64,000 nucleotides of DNA. It comes from Bacteroidetes bacterium 47-18 (GTDB lineage: Bacteria; Bacteroidota; Bacteroidia; Chitinophagales; Chitinophagaceae). How positions within the stretch are numbered: position 1 is the first letter of the stretch; each line of letters starts with the position of its first letter. The notes below the pieces were generated by a model. That model ran no database searches. It saw only the letters and a program-made list of their open reading frames with translations, and was not told the DNA's origin. The stretch lies in NCBI GenBank assembly GCA_001897155.1, contig MKSF01000008.1, positions 60,287-124,286 of the forward strand, read 5' to 3'. Below are positions 32,818 to 42,242 of the stretch, one piece after another. The position numbers were made by a program, and so were the translations under genes.

Positions 32818-34767
32818 TTACCTGGCGGGCCTATAATACATCCTGTTGTCGATCATATCATTCACATACACCTGCTTGTAGTAATGGAAATGACGCTGCA
32901 GGACTGAAATGGCCTCCCGGTAGCTGAGGTCAGCCTGCAGGTTGGTTGTGTTCATACTGTCTGCAGGGAAACGGTACACACCGGTGAGCTGCTCATTGAA
33001 ATAGGTCAGTTGCAGGCTGTCGCTGATAAAGTAAGTATCTGTTCCTGCCTTGGCCAGGATCATGCCGTTGCCTCCGCGGGCGTCACGTCCCAGGGCATAA
33101 TAAGGCTCCGGGTACCCGAGAGCGGTCATTACGGTGGGCAGAATATCTATCTGCTGCATCAGGTGGGAATTGCGTGTGGCAGGAAATGCCTGCTGTGAGG
33201 GGTCGTATATAAAGATCGGTATCCGGAACTTGCCGGTCTTATACATATAAAAATCATTGGAGCCTATAGGAGAAGCATGGTCAGCGGTAAAGATGAACAG
33301 GGTGTTGCTGAACCAGGGCTGTCCGGCTGCTTTCCGGAAGAACTGCTGCACCGCGTAGTCGCTGTAACGTACCGCGCTGTATATCGGCAGCCCCTCTTCT
33401 TTGAACCGGTCCCGGTACCGGGCAGGAATGATATAGGGCTGGTGGGAGTTGATATTGAACATGGAGGCATGAAAGGGTTGCTGCAGCTGCGCTATTTCAT
33501 CGGCCACACGTTGCAGGAACGGCTCATCCCATATGCCCCAGCTACCGTCATAATCTTTTTCATTATTGTATTCCCTGCGCCCGAAATACCGGTCATAGCC
33601 CGCGTTTTTGGCAAACAGGTCAAAGTTCATGCTCCCGTTCGTGGCATTATGAAAGAAAACAGAAGTATAGCCGTAGGGCTTCAGCAGGCTGGCAAAGGAA
33701 TTGATATTGTTATTGGCATATGCCGAGGTGATGAAGGAATGATCCGTAAGCCCGGGTATGCCGGCAAGTATGGCCGGTATGCCCTGTGCCGACTGGAAGG
33801 AATTGGCATAGGCATTGGTAAAGGTATAGCTGATCTGCATCAGGCTGTCCAGGAAAGGCGTATAGCTTTTACCGGCGGTAAGGCCGGTGAATTCCTTTGA
33901 AAAGCTCTCCAGGATGATCACCATCACATTCCTTGGGATAAAATCCCGCCCTGTATCGGGGTAGTGGATGGGTTGCACATAATTCCTGGCTTCCGCATCA
34001 TCTGTATAATGTACGTGCTCCATTTCCCGGCTCTGCAGGGAAGTGATGATATTGAAGGTGGTATTGAGCACCAGCGGAACCTGCTGGTTAGTGGTATATA
34101 ATATGGCATTCCTGGGGGTGATCGGTACCAGTTGCAGGCCTCCCCTTACCCCGATGACCATAAGGCCTGCGGCTGCCAGCGCTGCTGCGCTGTGCTGCCA
34201 TAGCACCCGCCTGTTGCCCAGAGCGTTAGAATTAAGCAGGAGCCTGTCGCTTAGCCTGAATATGCGCCTGGACAGCATATAGATGCCCCAGGTCATAGCA
34301 CCGGCCAGCAGGAAGAGGTACCAGAAGTCCCGGAAGAACCCCGGCAGCAGGCTAAGGAAGTCGCCGCCCCTGCTGATCATCTGCAGCACATCGGCATTGC
34401 TCCTGCGCTGGTTATACGGGAAGTATTTCCAGTCGGCCAGCTCAAAGCAGAGCACAAGGGCAAAGATGACCGTGAAGGCCAGGCTCCAGTACCGGGATGT
34501 TTTATAGTTCCATTTAAAGGGCAGGAGCAGCAGGAAGAACATAAGCCCTGTTGTCATACAGATAGCGGAGAGGTCAAACCGGAGCCCGTACCAGGACAGC
34601 CGTAGCAGCTCGGGGTGTCCGAAGAAATCCCTGTTGCTGATATAAAAGCCCCAGCGTGTCAGGAAGAGCGCTGCTACACATAAAAAAAGGTGTGCTGCTA
34701 TGCTCCACCCCTTTTGCTTTAGATTATATGACCGGTAAGGTATCACAATATCATTCTCCGGATTCAT
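32818..34767 (-). CDS. LtaS-like membrane sulfatase (phosphoglycerol transferase family)
   Basis: A 649-residue protein with five N-terminal transmembrane helices (within about 15-210) and a large periplasmic sulfatase-fold domain. Motifs include VMVIILESFSKEFTG, NAYANSFQSAQGIPAILAG with the likely nucleophile region, MFNINSHQPYI and FTADHASP with metal ligands. The family moves phosphoglycerol or phosphoethanolamine onto envelope glycans or lipids. ATG 34767 is preferred; it overlaps the ABC ATPase stop by 17 bases. Last of an apparent three-gene operon. Confidence 0.87.
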   Translation of the reverse strand: MNPENDIVIPYRSYNLKQKGWSIAAHLFLCVAALFLTRWGFYISNRDFFGHPELLRLSWYGLRFDLSAICMTTGLMFFLLLLPFKWNYKTSRYWSLAFTVIFALVLCFELADWKYFPYNQRRSNADVLQMISRGGDFLSLLPGFFRDFWYLFLLAGAMTWGIYMLSRRIFRLSDRLLLNSNALGNRRVLWQHSAAALAAAGLMVIGVRGGLQLVPITPRNAILYTTNQQVPLVLNTTFNIITSLQSREMEHVHYTDDAEARNYVQPIHYPDTGRDFIPRNVMVIILESFSKEFTGLTAGKSYTPFLDSLMQISYTFTNAYANSFQSAQGIPAILAGIPGLTDHSFITSAYANNNINSFASLLKPYGYTSVFFHNATNGSMNFDLFAKNAGYDRYFGRREYNNEKDYDGSWGIWDEPFLQRVADEIAQLQQPFHASMFNINSHQPYIIPARYRDRFKEEGLPIYSAVRYSDYAVQQFFRKAAGQPWFSNTLFIFTADHASPIGSNDFYMYKTGKFRIPIFIYDPSQQAFPATRNSHLMQQIDILPTVMTALGYPEPYYALGRDARGGNGMILAKAGTDTYFISDSLQLTYFNEQLTGVYRFPADSMNTTNLQADLSYREAISVLQRHFHYYKQVYVNDMIDNRMYYRPAR

Positions 34768-35533
34768 TTTGTAATTGCCGCATGCGGGTTTGTTTGGCAT
34801 CTCTGAGAAATTCTGATGCAAAAATAAAATTGTTCAGCAATTCGTCATCACTGAAAATAATATCCCTGTTGGAGCCTTCCCATTGTTTGTGGCCCTGGTG
34901 CATATAAACGATATGGTCGCCGCTTTCCAGCACGGTGTTCATATCGTGCGTATTGATGACGGTCACCATATTGTACTCCGTGGTTATCTCGCGTATCAGG
35001 TGGTCGATGACCAGCGAGGTCTGGGGATCCAGCCCGGAGTTGGGCTCGTCACAGAAAAGATATTTGGGATTGAGTACAATGGCCCTGGCCAGCGCTACCC
35101 GTTTTTTCATACCGCCGCTGATCTCGGAAGGGTATTTTTTATTGGCATCCTTCAGGTTGACCCTTTCCAGCACTTCCTGTACGCGTTTGAGCTTTTTCCT
35201 GTACCCGTCCTTTGTAAACATATCCAGGGGGAACATGACATTCTCCTCTACGGTTTTGCTGTCAAACAATGCAGAGCCTTGGAACAGCATACCGATTTCC
35301 TGGCGGACCTGCTTGATCTCATCCGGACCCGCGGTAACGATATCCATGCCGTTATATAATATCTGACCTTTTTCCGGCCTGAAAAGACCGATCATACATT
35401 TCATAAGCACTGTCTTCCCGCTGCCGCTGCTTCCTATGATAAGGTTGGTTTTGCCGGCTTCCATCGTAAAGTTGACATCAATCAGCACGTTTTTGTCACC
35501 AAAACTTTTATGCAGTCCTTTTACTTCTATCAT
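34751..35533 (-). CDS. MlaF/Mkl-like ABC transporter ATP-binding protein
   Basis: The 260-residue ATPase has Walker A GSSGSGKTVL, signature EISGGMKKRVALARAI and Walker B LFCDEPNSGLDP, with the H-loop in INTHDMNTV. The ISGGMKKRVA and DEPNSGLDP wording is that of the Mla (phospholipid transport) ATPases. No MlaE permease or MlaD substrate protein is adjacent, which is unusual; those would have to be encoded elsewhere. It sits 15 bases after the GlcNAc kinase gene and overlaps the LtaS-like gene. Confidence 0.88.
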   Translation of the reverse strand: MIEVKGLHKSFGDKNVLIDVNFTMEAGKTNLIIGSSGSGKTVLMKCMIGLFRPEKGQILYNGMDIVTAGPDEIKQVRQEIGMLFQGSALFDSKTVEENVMFPLDMFTKDGYRKKLKRVQEVLERVNLKDANKKYPSEISGGMKKRVALARAIVLNPKYLFCDEPNSGLDPQTSLVIDHLIREITTEYNMVTVINTHDMNTVLESGDHIVYMHQGHKQWEGSNRDIIFSDDELLNNFIFASEFLRDAKQTRMRQLQNESGE

Positions 35534-35548
35534 TGTTGTTGTTGAAAA

Positions 35549-36391
35549 TTATTGGGTGTGGTATGCGATCAGCCCGTCTTTGGGAGCTTTCAGTATCTTT
35601 CCTGTCGTGAGCCCGTAAGAGGCGTGCAGGTCCTTAATGATATCCCTGAAGGCATAAGCAACGGCCCCCACGAAGTGAACGGGATATTTCCAGCTTTCCC
35701 TGTATTTTAATACGTGTTTCTGGTGGAACTCTATCAGTGCGTCTTCAATGATATTCTCTACCATATAATGACCCCTGTGGTCCATCAGGAACTGTGTGAA
35801 GCCGGCAATATACCTGTTGGGAAAAGGCCGGGAATATATGTTGTCAAGGATGGCGGTGAGGTCATTGCCGTAGCGGCTTAAGAAAGACTCTTTCAGCTCA
35901 TCATCGAAAGTATTGTAAAAATAATACTGCAGCACTTTTTTACCCAGGTAGGTGCCGCTGCCCTCATCCCCGACAATATATCCCAGGGAAGGGTTCTGGG
36001 TTTTTATCCTGTTCCCGTCAAAGTAGGCGGAATTGCTGCCGGTACCCAGGATGCAGCAGACGCCTTTTTCCAGGCCGCAGGTGGCCCTGGAAGCCGCAAG
36101 CATATCAGAATAGGCTTTGACGTTCTTGATGCCGAAGTGTTTGCTGAGCTGCTTTTCGACGAACTTGGCCTTGTTGCTGTCCTTTACGCCTGCGCCGTAA
36201 AAAATGATCTCTTCAATGTTATTACGTTTCAGGTCCAGGTTCAATTCCTGCTGAAGTATGGTGGCGTATATTTCTTCGCCACAGATAAACGGATTCAGTC
36301 CCGAGGTCTGGATAGTTTTGGTAGCTTTCCCGTTTTTAACCAGGATCCAGTCGGTTTTAGTGGAGCCGCTATCTGCTATTAACAAAGACAT
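35549..36391 (-). CDS. N-acetylglucosamine kinase-like BadF/BadG family ATPase
   Basis: A 280-residue member of the actin-fold BadF/BadG/BcrA family with ADSGSTKTDWILVKNG (phosphate-1 motif, residues 6-21), CCILGTGSNSAYFDG (phosphate-2) and GYIVGDEGSGTYLGK, the pattern of bacterial GlcNAc kinases. It likely phosphorylates N-acetylglucosamine released from peptidoglycan or chitin. First gene of an apparent operon with the ABC ATPase and the LtaS-like sulfatase. The cytoplasmic sugar role together with two envelope genes suggests wall or envelope recycling, which is inference. Confidence 0.85.
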   Translation of the reverse strand: MSLLIADSGSTKTDWILVKNGKATKTIQTSGLNPFICGEEIYATILQQELNLDLKRNNIEEIIFYGAGVKDSNKAKFVEKQLSKHFGIKNVKAYSDMLAASRATCGLEKGVCCILGTGSNSAYFDGNRIKTQNPSLGYIVGDEGSGTYLGKKVLQYYFYNTFDDELKESFLSRYGNDLTAILDNIYSRPFPNRYIAGFTQFLMDHRGHYMVENIIEDALIEFHQKHVLKYRESWKYPVHFVGAVAYAFRDIIKDLHASYGLTTGKILKAPKDGLIAYHTQ

Positions 36392-36684
36392 ACGATTTTG
36401 ATTTGTTGAATGTTATTGGTTGAAAAAATGACTTTCAGGTGAATATTTAGTTGAAAATAAAATCTATTTTCCAAATACTGCTATTTTATCCTGAATTTTT
36501 ATGATGGAATAATGTTTATTTAACAAAATGAACGCGGCGTTACGGCTTTTTAAAAGAAAAACGCCCGGAACACTTTGTGCGGAGGACCACCAGGAGCTGT
36601 TTCCCCGGTATTGGCCGGCATTCTGATCCCTATCCCCAAAGGGCCGGAGTATCATTTATCGTTTGTAATAATTCCGCATAGCAC
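36392..36684. other. Non-coding stretch upstream of the GlcNAc kinase gene
   Basis: About 290 bases between the metX terminator and the kinase start. It must hold the kinase operon promoter on the minus strand, but I see no exact TAnnTTTG with a -33 partner. A short frame here (63 codons) shows no protein-like features. I found no riboswitch-like element. Confidence 0.4.
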
Positions 36685-36723
36685 AAGCCCGTTACCGGTG
36701 CGGATATGACCGGTAACGGGCTT
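36685..36723 (-). terminator. Terminator of the hom-metY-metX operon
   Basis: AAGCCCGTTACCGGT (36685-36699) and ACCGGTAACGGGCTT (36709-36723) form a perfect 15-base stem, 53 bases past the metX stop. The T run is poor, but the stem is very stable. Confidence 0.7.
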
Positions 36724-36775
36724 ATGTCTTTGTCTCGGTCCGCGGGGCATATAGTTGTTCCCGGTGGCCAATGCT

Positions 36776-37855
36776 TCAGTTCAGGTGGAATTTTGTAAAA
36801 TGCGCATTTTTATGCCCGGTATGCTTCAGGAAACGGCTGAGATATAAGGTGATCTGGTCCAGCTCCAGCAGGAACCCGTCATGGCCATGCTGCGTTGCCA
36901 CTACCTCCAGGTTGCTGTCCGGTATATACTGTGTCAACAGCAGTTGCTCATCGAACGGGAATAGCTGATCGTTCTCCAGGCTGAGGATCAGTGTGCGGGC
37001 TTTTATTTGCTGCAGCGCATTGACGAGCCCTCCCCTGTCACGTCCCACATCGTGGCTGTCCATCGTCCTGGTAAGGAAATAATAGCTCAGCGCCGTAAAG
37101 CGCTTTGCCATTTTCTCTCCCTGGTACCACTGGTAAGTGCTGGCTTTAAATACCTGCTGGTCCACCGGCAGGCCCGTATAGTCGGGATGAACACCTGATT
37201 GGTGCAGCCGGTAGGTCTCTGCAGTACGGTAAGACAGCAGGGCGATGCTGCGCGCCACTTTCAGGCCGTTCTCTCCTGCTGCAGGATGGCAGGTGCCCCA
37301 GGTAGGGTCCAGCGCTATAGCCTGCCGCTGGGCGGTATTGAACGCGATCCCGTAAGGCGTATGGGTAGCGCTGGCAGCTATTACACATATGTTTTTGAAT
37401 ACCTCTGCCTTTTCCACTGCCCATTCCAGCAATACCTGTCCGCCGAGAGAGCCCCCGAGACCAAGGTATATGTGCGGAAAGCCCAGGTACTCCCGGAGCG
37501 CGTCAAAGGCCCTGGCGACATCCCTGGTGGTCCACACCGGGAAGTCATAATAATAGGGCGCGTCGGCTACGGTGTCCAGCGATAAGGGGCTGGTGCTGCC
37601 ATAGCAGCTCCCGGGCATATTGGCGCATATGATGCAGTAATCCTTATCGTTGATAAGATCGTTATGGCCTACAAGTCCCTTCCACCAGTCGAAACAATCC
37701 GGGCTTCCTGAAAAGGCATGCAGCACCCAGACGATATTGTCCCTGGCGGCATTGGGCTGTCCCCATACCTGGTAGGCCAGCTTCAGCCGGGAGATTTCCC
37801 TGGCGCTTTCCAGCCGGAAGGCGCCAGGGTGCTCATAAATATGTAATACGGACAT
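36776..37855 (-). CDS. metX: Homoserine O-acetyltransferase MetX
   Basis: A 359-residue alpha/beta hydrolase acting in methionine synthesis by acylating homoserine. The nucleophile elbow is GLGGSLGGQVLLEWA; the catalytic aspartate lies in LSLENDQLFPFDEQ and the histidine in ATQHGHDGFLLEL. The N-terminal VWVLHAFSGSPDCFDWW oxyanion region is typical. Whether it uses acetyl- or succinyl-CoA cannot be told from sequence by eye. Third gene of the SAM-riboswitch operon, 16 bases after metY, so its product feeds the sulfhydrylase encoded just before it. Confidence 0.92.
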   Translation of the reverse strand: MSVLHIYEHPGAFRLESAREISRLKLAYQVWGQPNAARDNIVWVLHAFSGSPDCFDWWKGLVGHNDLINDKDYCIICANMPGSCYGSTSPLSLDTVADAPYYYDFPVWTTRDVARAFDALREYLGFPHIYLGLGGSLGGQVLLEWAVEKAEVFKNICVIAASATHTPYGIAFNTAQRQAIALDPTWGTCHPAAGENGLKVARSIALLSYRTAETYRLHQSGVHPDYTGLPVDQQVFKASTYQWYQGEKMAKRFTALSYYFLTRTMDSHDVGRDRGGLVNALQQIKARTLILSLENDQLFPFDEQLLLTQYIPDSNLEVVATQHGHDGFLLELDQITLYLSRFLKHTGHKNAHFTKFHLN

Positions 37856-37871
37856 CTTAAAGATTTAGGGT

Positions 37872-40515
<2,644 letters not shown>

Positions 40516-40548
40516 TTGTTTGCTTTTTAGATGGGTATACAGAATTAT

Positions 40549-40585
40549 AAAAAAAGACCCAATGCGATTTATTCTGCATTGGGCC
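40549..40585 (-). terminator. Second leader terminator before hom (proposed attenuator)
   Basis: On the minus strand GGCCCAATGC and GCATTGGGTC form a 10-base stem followed by seven T (40549-40555), ending 34 bases before the hom start codon. As the operon promoter lies about 350 bases upstream, this terminator must be conditionally overridden. Its 5' arm contains CCAATG and its 3' arm CATTGG, the same two words that make a hairpin inside the leader ORF. Confidence 0.85.
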
Positions 40586-40616
40586 GGTTGTATTGTATGG
40601 GCTGTTGTCCGTGATC

Positions 40617-40724
40617 TCAGGAAGAGCAGAATATCATATCCTGAAAAGCATACGGCAGCATCATTGGACACATTATCCAATGACAACAACGACTGCACAT
40701 GGTATTACGGAACAGTTTGTTCAT
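40617..40724 (-). CDS. Putative 35-residue Met/Cys-rich leader peptide
   Basis: An ATG-to-TGA frame of 36 codons between the two leader terminators. Met occurs at 1, 9, 18, 21, 22 and 30, Cys at 10, 13, 14, 19 and 33, so 11 of 35 residues are sulfur amino acids, with the dense run IMCPMM at 17-22. Its stop is 31 bases before the second terminator hairpin. Codons 15-21 also contain the inverted repeat CATTGGA/TCCAATG. By analogy with leader-peptide attenuation, ribosome stalling for want of charged Met or Cys tRNA could set transcription of hom-metY-metX. Seen: the ORF, its content and position. Inferred: translation and function. Confidence 0.6.
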   Translation of the reverse strand: MNKLFRNTMCSRCCHWIMCPMMLPYAFQDMIFCSS

Positions 40725-40748
40725 TTGCTTATGAGTTTTAATGCCGCT

Positions 40749-40785
40749 AAAAAAAACGCTCCCGGCTTTAGGAAGTCAGGAGCGT
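40749..40785 (-). terminator. Expression-platform terminator of the SAM-I riboswitch
   Basis: On the minus strand ACGCTCC pairs with GGAGCGT (40756-40785) and seven T follow (40749-40755). The 5' arm region CTCCTGACTT (40773-40782) can instead pair with AAGTCAAGAG (40815-40824), which overlaps the 3' strand of aptamer helix P1. This gives the antiterminator expected when SAM is absent. Confidence 0.87.
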
Positions 40786-40821
40786 GAATATTGACAGTAT
40801 ATTACAATCAGGTTCTCTTGA

Positions 40822-40916
40822 CTTATCTTTCCTTTCGGCTGGATGTAGCACCTTTTTCATATCGAAATGGTTGCTAAGACTTCACAGGGCCATATCCCTC
40901 TGTCTTTCTTGATAAG
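40822..40916 (-). promoter_or_regulatory. SAM-I (S-box) riboswitch aptamer
   Basis: Read on the minus strand, P1 is CTTATC (40911-40916) with GATAAG (40822-40827). Between them are CAAGAAAGACAGAGGGA, TGGCCCTGTGAAG, CTTAGCAACC and AAAGGTGCTACATCCAGC, which follow the SAM-I consensus in order (CAAGAGAGG..GGAGGGA, GGCCC.ATGAA, GCAACC, GGTGCTAATTCC). SAM binding stabilises P1 and leads to termination at 40749-40785. It controls hom-metY-metX, as SAM-I elements commonly do for methionine genes. A small hairpin GTTATC/GATAAC precedes P1. Confidence 0.93.
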
Positions 40917-40939
40917 CGTTATCTTGGCGATAACAGATG

Positions 40940-40970
40940 CAAATGTAGCGTGAAGGAAGTTACTGACCAA
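40940..40970 (-). promoter_or_regulatory. Promoter of the hom-metY-metX leader
   Basis: On the minus strand TTG (40968-40970), 20 bases, then TACATTTG (40940-40947), an exact TAnnTTTG. Transcription would start near 40933, just upstream of the riboswitch aptamer. Confidence 0.75.
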
Positions 40971-40988
40971 ATAAATTAAAAAAATTTT

Positions 40989-41016
40989 TTGATTTAAAAA
41001 TACTGCTCTATATTTG
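40989..41016 (+). promoter_or_regulatory. Possible promoter of the tRNA cluster
   Basis: TTG (40989-40991), 17 bases, then TATATTTG (41009-41016), an exact TAnnTTTG, 56 bases before the first tRNA. The spacing is two bases shorter than usual. Confidence 0.55.
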
Positions 41017-41072
41017 CAGTCTTAAAAAAGTGAGGCGTTTATAAAGCGCTGAAGTTCTTTGTAAAAGCATAA

Positions 41073-41145
41073 GCAGAAGTAGCTCAGCTGGTAGAGCATA
41101 ACCTTGCCAAGGTTAGGGTCGCGCGTTCGAATCGCGTCTTCTGCT
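41073..41145 (+). tRNA. tRNA-Gly (GCC), copy 1
   Basis: Acceptor arms GCAGAAG and CTTCTGC, D-arm AGCTCAGCTGGTAGAGC, anticodon loop AACCTTGCCAAGGTT with anticodon GCC, and T-loop GTTCGAATC form a normal cloverleaf of 73 bases. No CCA is encoded. Identical to the copy at 41297. Confidence 0.97.
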
Positions 41146-41167
41146 CTTTCAATGCAAAGTTGATAAG

Positions 41168-41253
41168 GCCCTGGTGGTGAAATTGGTAGACACGCAGGAC
41201 TTAAAATCCTGTGGGCAGCAATGCCCGTGCCGGTTCAAGTCCGGCCTGGGGCA
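41168..41253 (+). tRNA. tRNA-Leu (TAA), copy 1
   Basis: An 86-base class II tRNA with long variable arm. Acceptor GCCCTGG pairs with CTGGGGC including two G-T pairs; the anticodon arm GGACTTAAAATCC gives anticodon TAA; the T-arm is GCCGGTTCAAGTCCGGC. No CCA is encoded. Identical to the copy at 41390. Confidence 0.97.
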
Positions 41254-41296
41254 CTTTATCAGAACCGTATTGAATCTCTTGCTTATAGCTTTTAAT

Positions 41297-41369
41297 GCAG
41301 AAGTAGCTCAGCTGGTAGAGCATAACCTTGCCAAGGTTAGGGTCGCGCGTTCGAATCGCGTCTTCTGCT
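41297..41369 (+). tRNA. tRNA-Gly (GCC), copy 2
   Basis: Base-for-base copy of the tRNA at 41073-41145, in the second Gly-Leu unit of a tandem duplication. The spacer to the following tRNA-Leu (20 bases) partly resembles that of the first unit (22 bases). Confidence 0.97.
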
Positions 41370-41389
41370 CTTCAATGTAAAGTTGGAGC

Positions 41390-41475
41390 GCCCTGGTGGT
41401 GAAATTGGTAGACACGCAGGACTTAAAATCCTGTGGGCAGCAATGCCCGTGCCGGTTCAAGTCCGGCCTGGGGCA
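41390..41475 (+). tRNA. tRNA-Leu (TAA), copy 2
   Basis: Base-for-base copy of the tRNA at 41168-41253. Last of the cluster, followed by a terminator at 41483. Confidence 0.97.
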
Positions 41476-41482
41476 CGGTCCG

Positions 41483-41518
41483 AAGCCCGCTTAGCTTAAC
41501 TAAGCGGGCTTATTTTAT
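41483..41518 (+). terminator. Terminator of the tRNA cluster
   Basis: AAGCCCGCTTAG and CTAAGCGGGCTT pair around CTTAA, followed by ATTTTAT, eight bases after the last tRNA. Confidence 0.88.
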
Positions 41519-41813
41519 CCCGCCTTTAAGCTGTTCCGCAGGCTTATTTACCGTCAGCCTGTTGACCGTGATCTGTTCATTGGTCAGGCCGTTACGGCAA
41601 GACGATTATTTGAAGGATATGTGAGGTGCCTGGTGAATGAATGAGGCCTGTATGGAATGGAGAGATGATGGCCGGATGCCAAAACGGGTGTCGCGGGTTA
41701 GGCGTATGCAGGATATTTTTACATTAAAGTGTTATGGCTGATTGTTACCGGATACCGGTCTGGATGTTCTTATGGGGCATAATGACCTCATGGTGTGGCC
41801 GATCGGGGCCCGT
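41519..41813. other. Non-coding stretch after the tRNA cluster
   Basis: About 295 bases between the tRNA terminator and the end of the small acidic protein gene. Short frames are present but none looks like a protein. I see no terminator for the small gene on the minus strand and no repeat. Confidence 0.4.
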
Positions 41814-42026
41814 TTATTTCCTCTGCTGACGTCGTTCCTCGACAAAATGTTTGGCATCTTCCCATACGTCTTCTGCCGCATCTTCTACCTGCTCAAGGGA
41901 ATCTTCTATCTCTTCAGTGGTGTCCTGGATGAATTGTTCCGCTTTATCTGTGAGCTTATCCAGATTGTCTTCAATGGCGTTCTTAAGTTCGGTAAAAGCA
42001 AGCTTGGCTTTATCAAAAAGTGTCAT
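41814..42026 (-). CDS. Small acidic helical protein
   Basis: A 70-residue, highly charged protein that looks like one or two amphipathic helices, with many Glu/Asp (EDNLDKLTDKAEQFIQ, EEIEDSLEQVEDAAEDVWED) and a basic tail EERRQQRK. No signal peptide or membrane segment. It resembles YtxH/apolipoprotein-like helical stress proteins in composition only. ATG 42026 is preferred; an in-frame ATG at 42056 lies in the leader. A near-perfect promoter upstream supports it as a real gene rather than the opposite-strand frame. Confidence 0.65.
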   Translation of the reverse strand: MTLFDKAKLAFTELKNAIEDNLDKLTDKAEQFIQDTTEEIEDSLEQVEDAAEDVWEDAKHFVEERRQQRK

Positions 42027-42111
42027 AAAAGAAATGTGCTTAAAATATACCTGCATGATAATTATAGTATTGCAAAATCCATACCAGAAATCATCATTTG
42101 AATATTCTCTG

Positions 42112-42141
42112 CAAAAGTATGAACATTATTGATGCCGCCAA
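42112..42141 (-). promoter_or_regulatory. Promoter of the small acidic protein gene
   Basis: On the minus strand TTG (42139-42141), 19 bases, then TACTTTTG (42112-42119), an exact Bacteroidota promoter. Start near 42105, about 80 bases before ATG 42026. Confidence 0.72.
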
Positions 42142-42242
42142 TAGCATCAATAATACTATAAATATTTAAAATACTGGTTGAACGCTCAATAGCTTAACTT
42201 TATAGCAGGGCGGCAACGTATTTTCTCCACAGGCCGCCGGGG

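Noticed and set aside
36392..36684. Possible second riboswitch upstream of the GlcNAc kinase operon
   Set aside because: No SAM, TPP, cobalamin or other aptamer consensus could be found on either strand.
41174..41380. 68-codon frame through the tRNA cluster
   Set aside because: It is read from tRNA-Leu and tRNA-Gly sequence; the tRNA cloverleaves explain every base.
41073..41475. Regular repeats that could be a CRISPR array
   Set aside because: The repeated units are two tRNA pairs, not short repeats with unique spacers. No cas genes are present.
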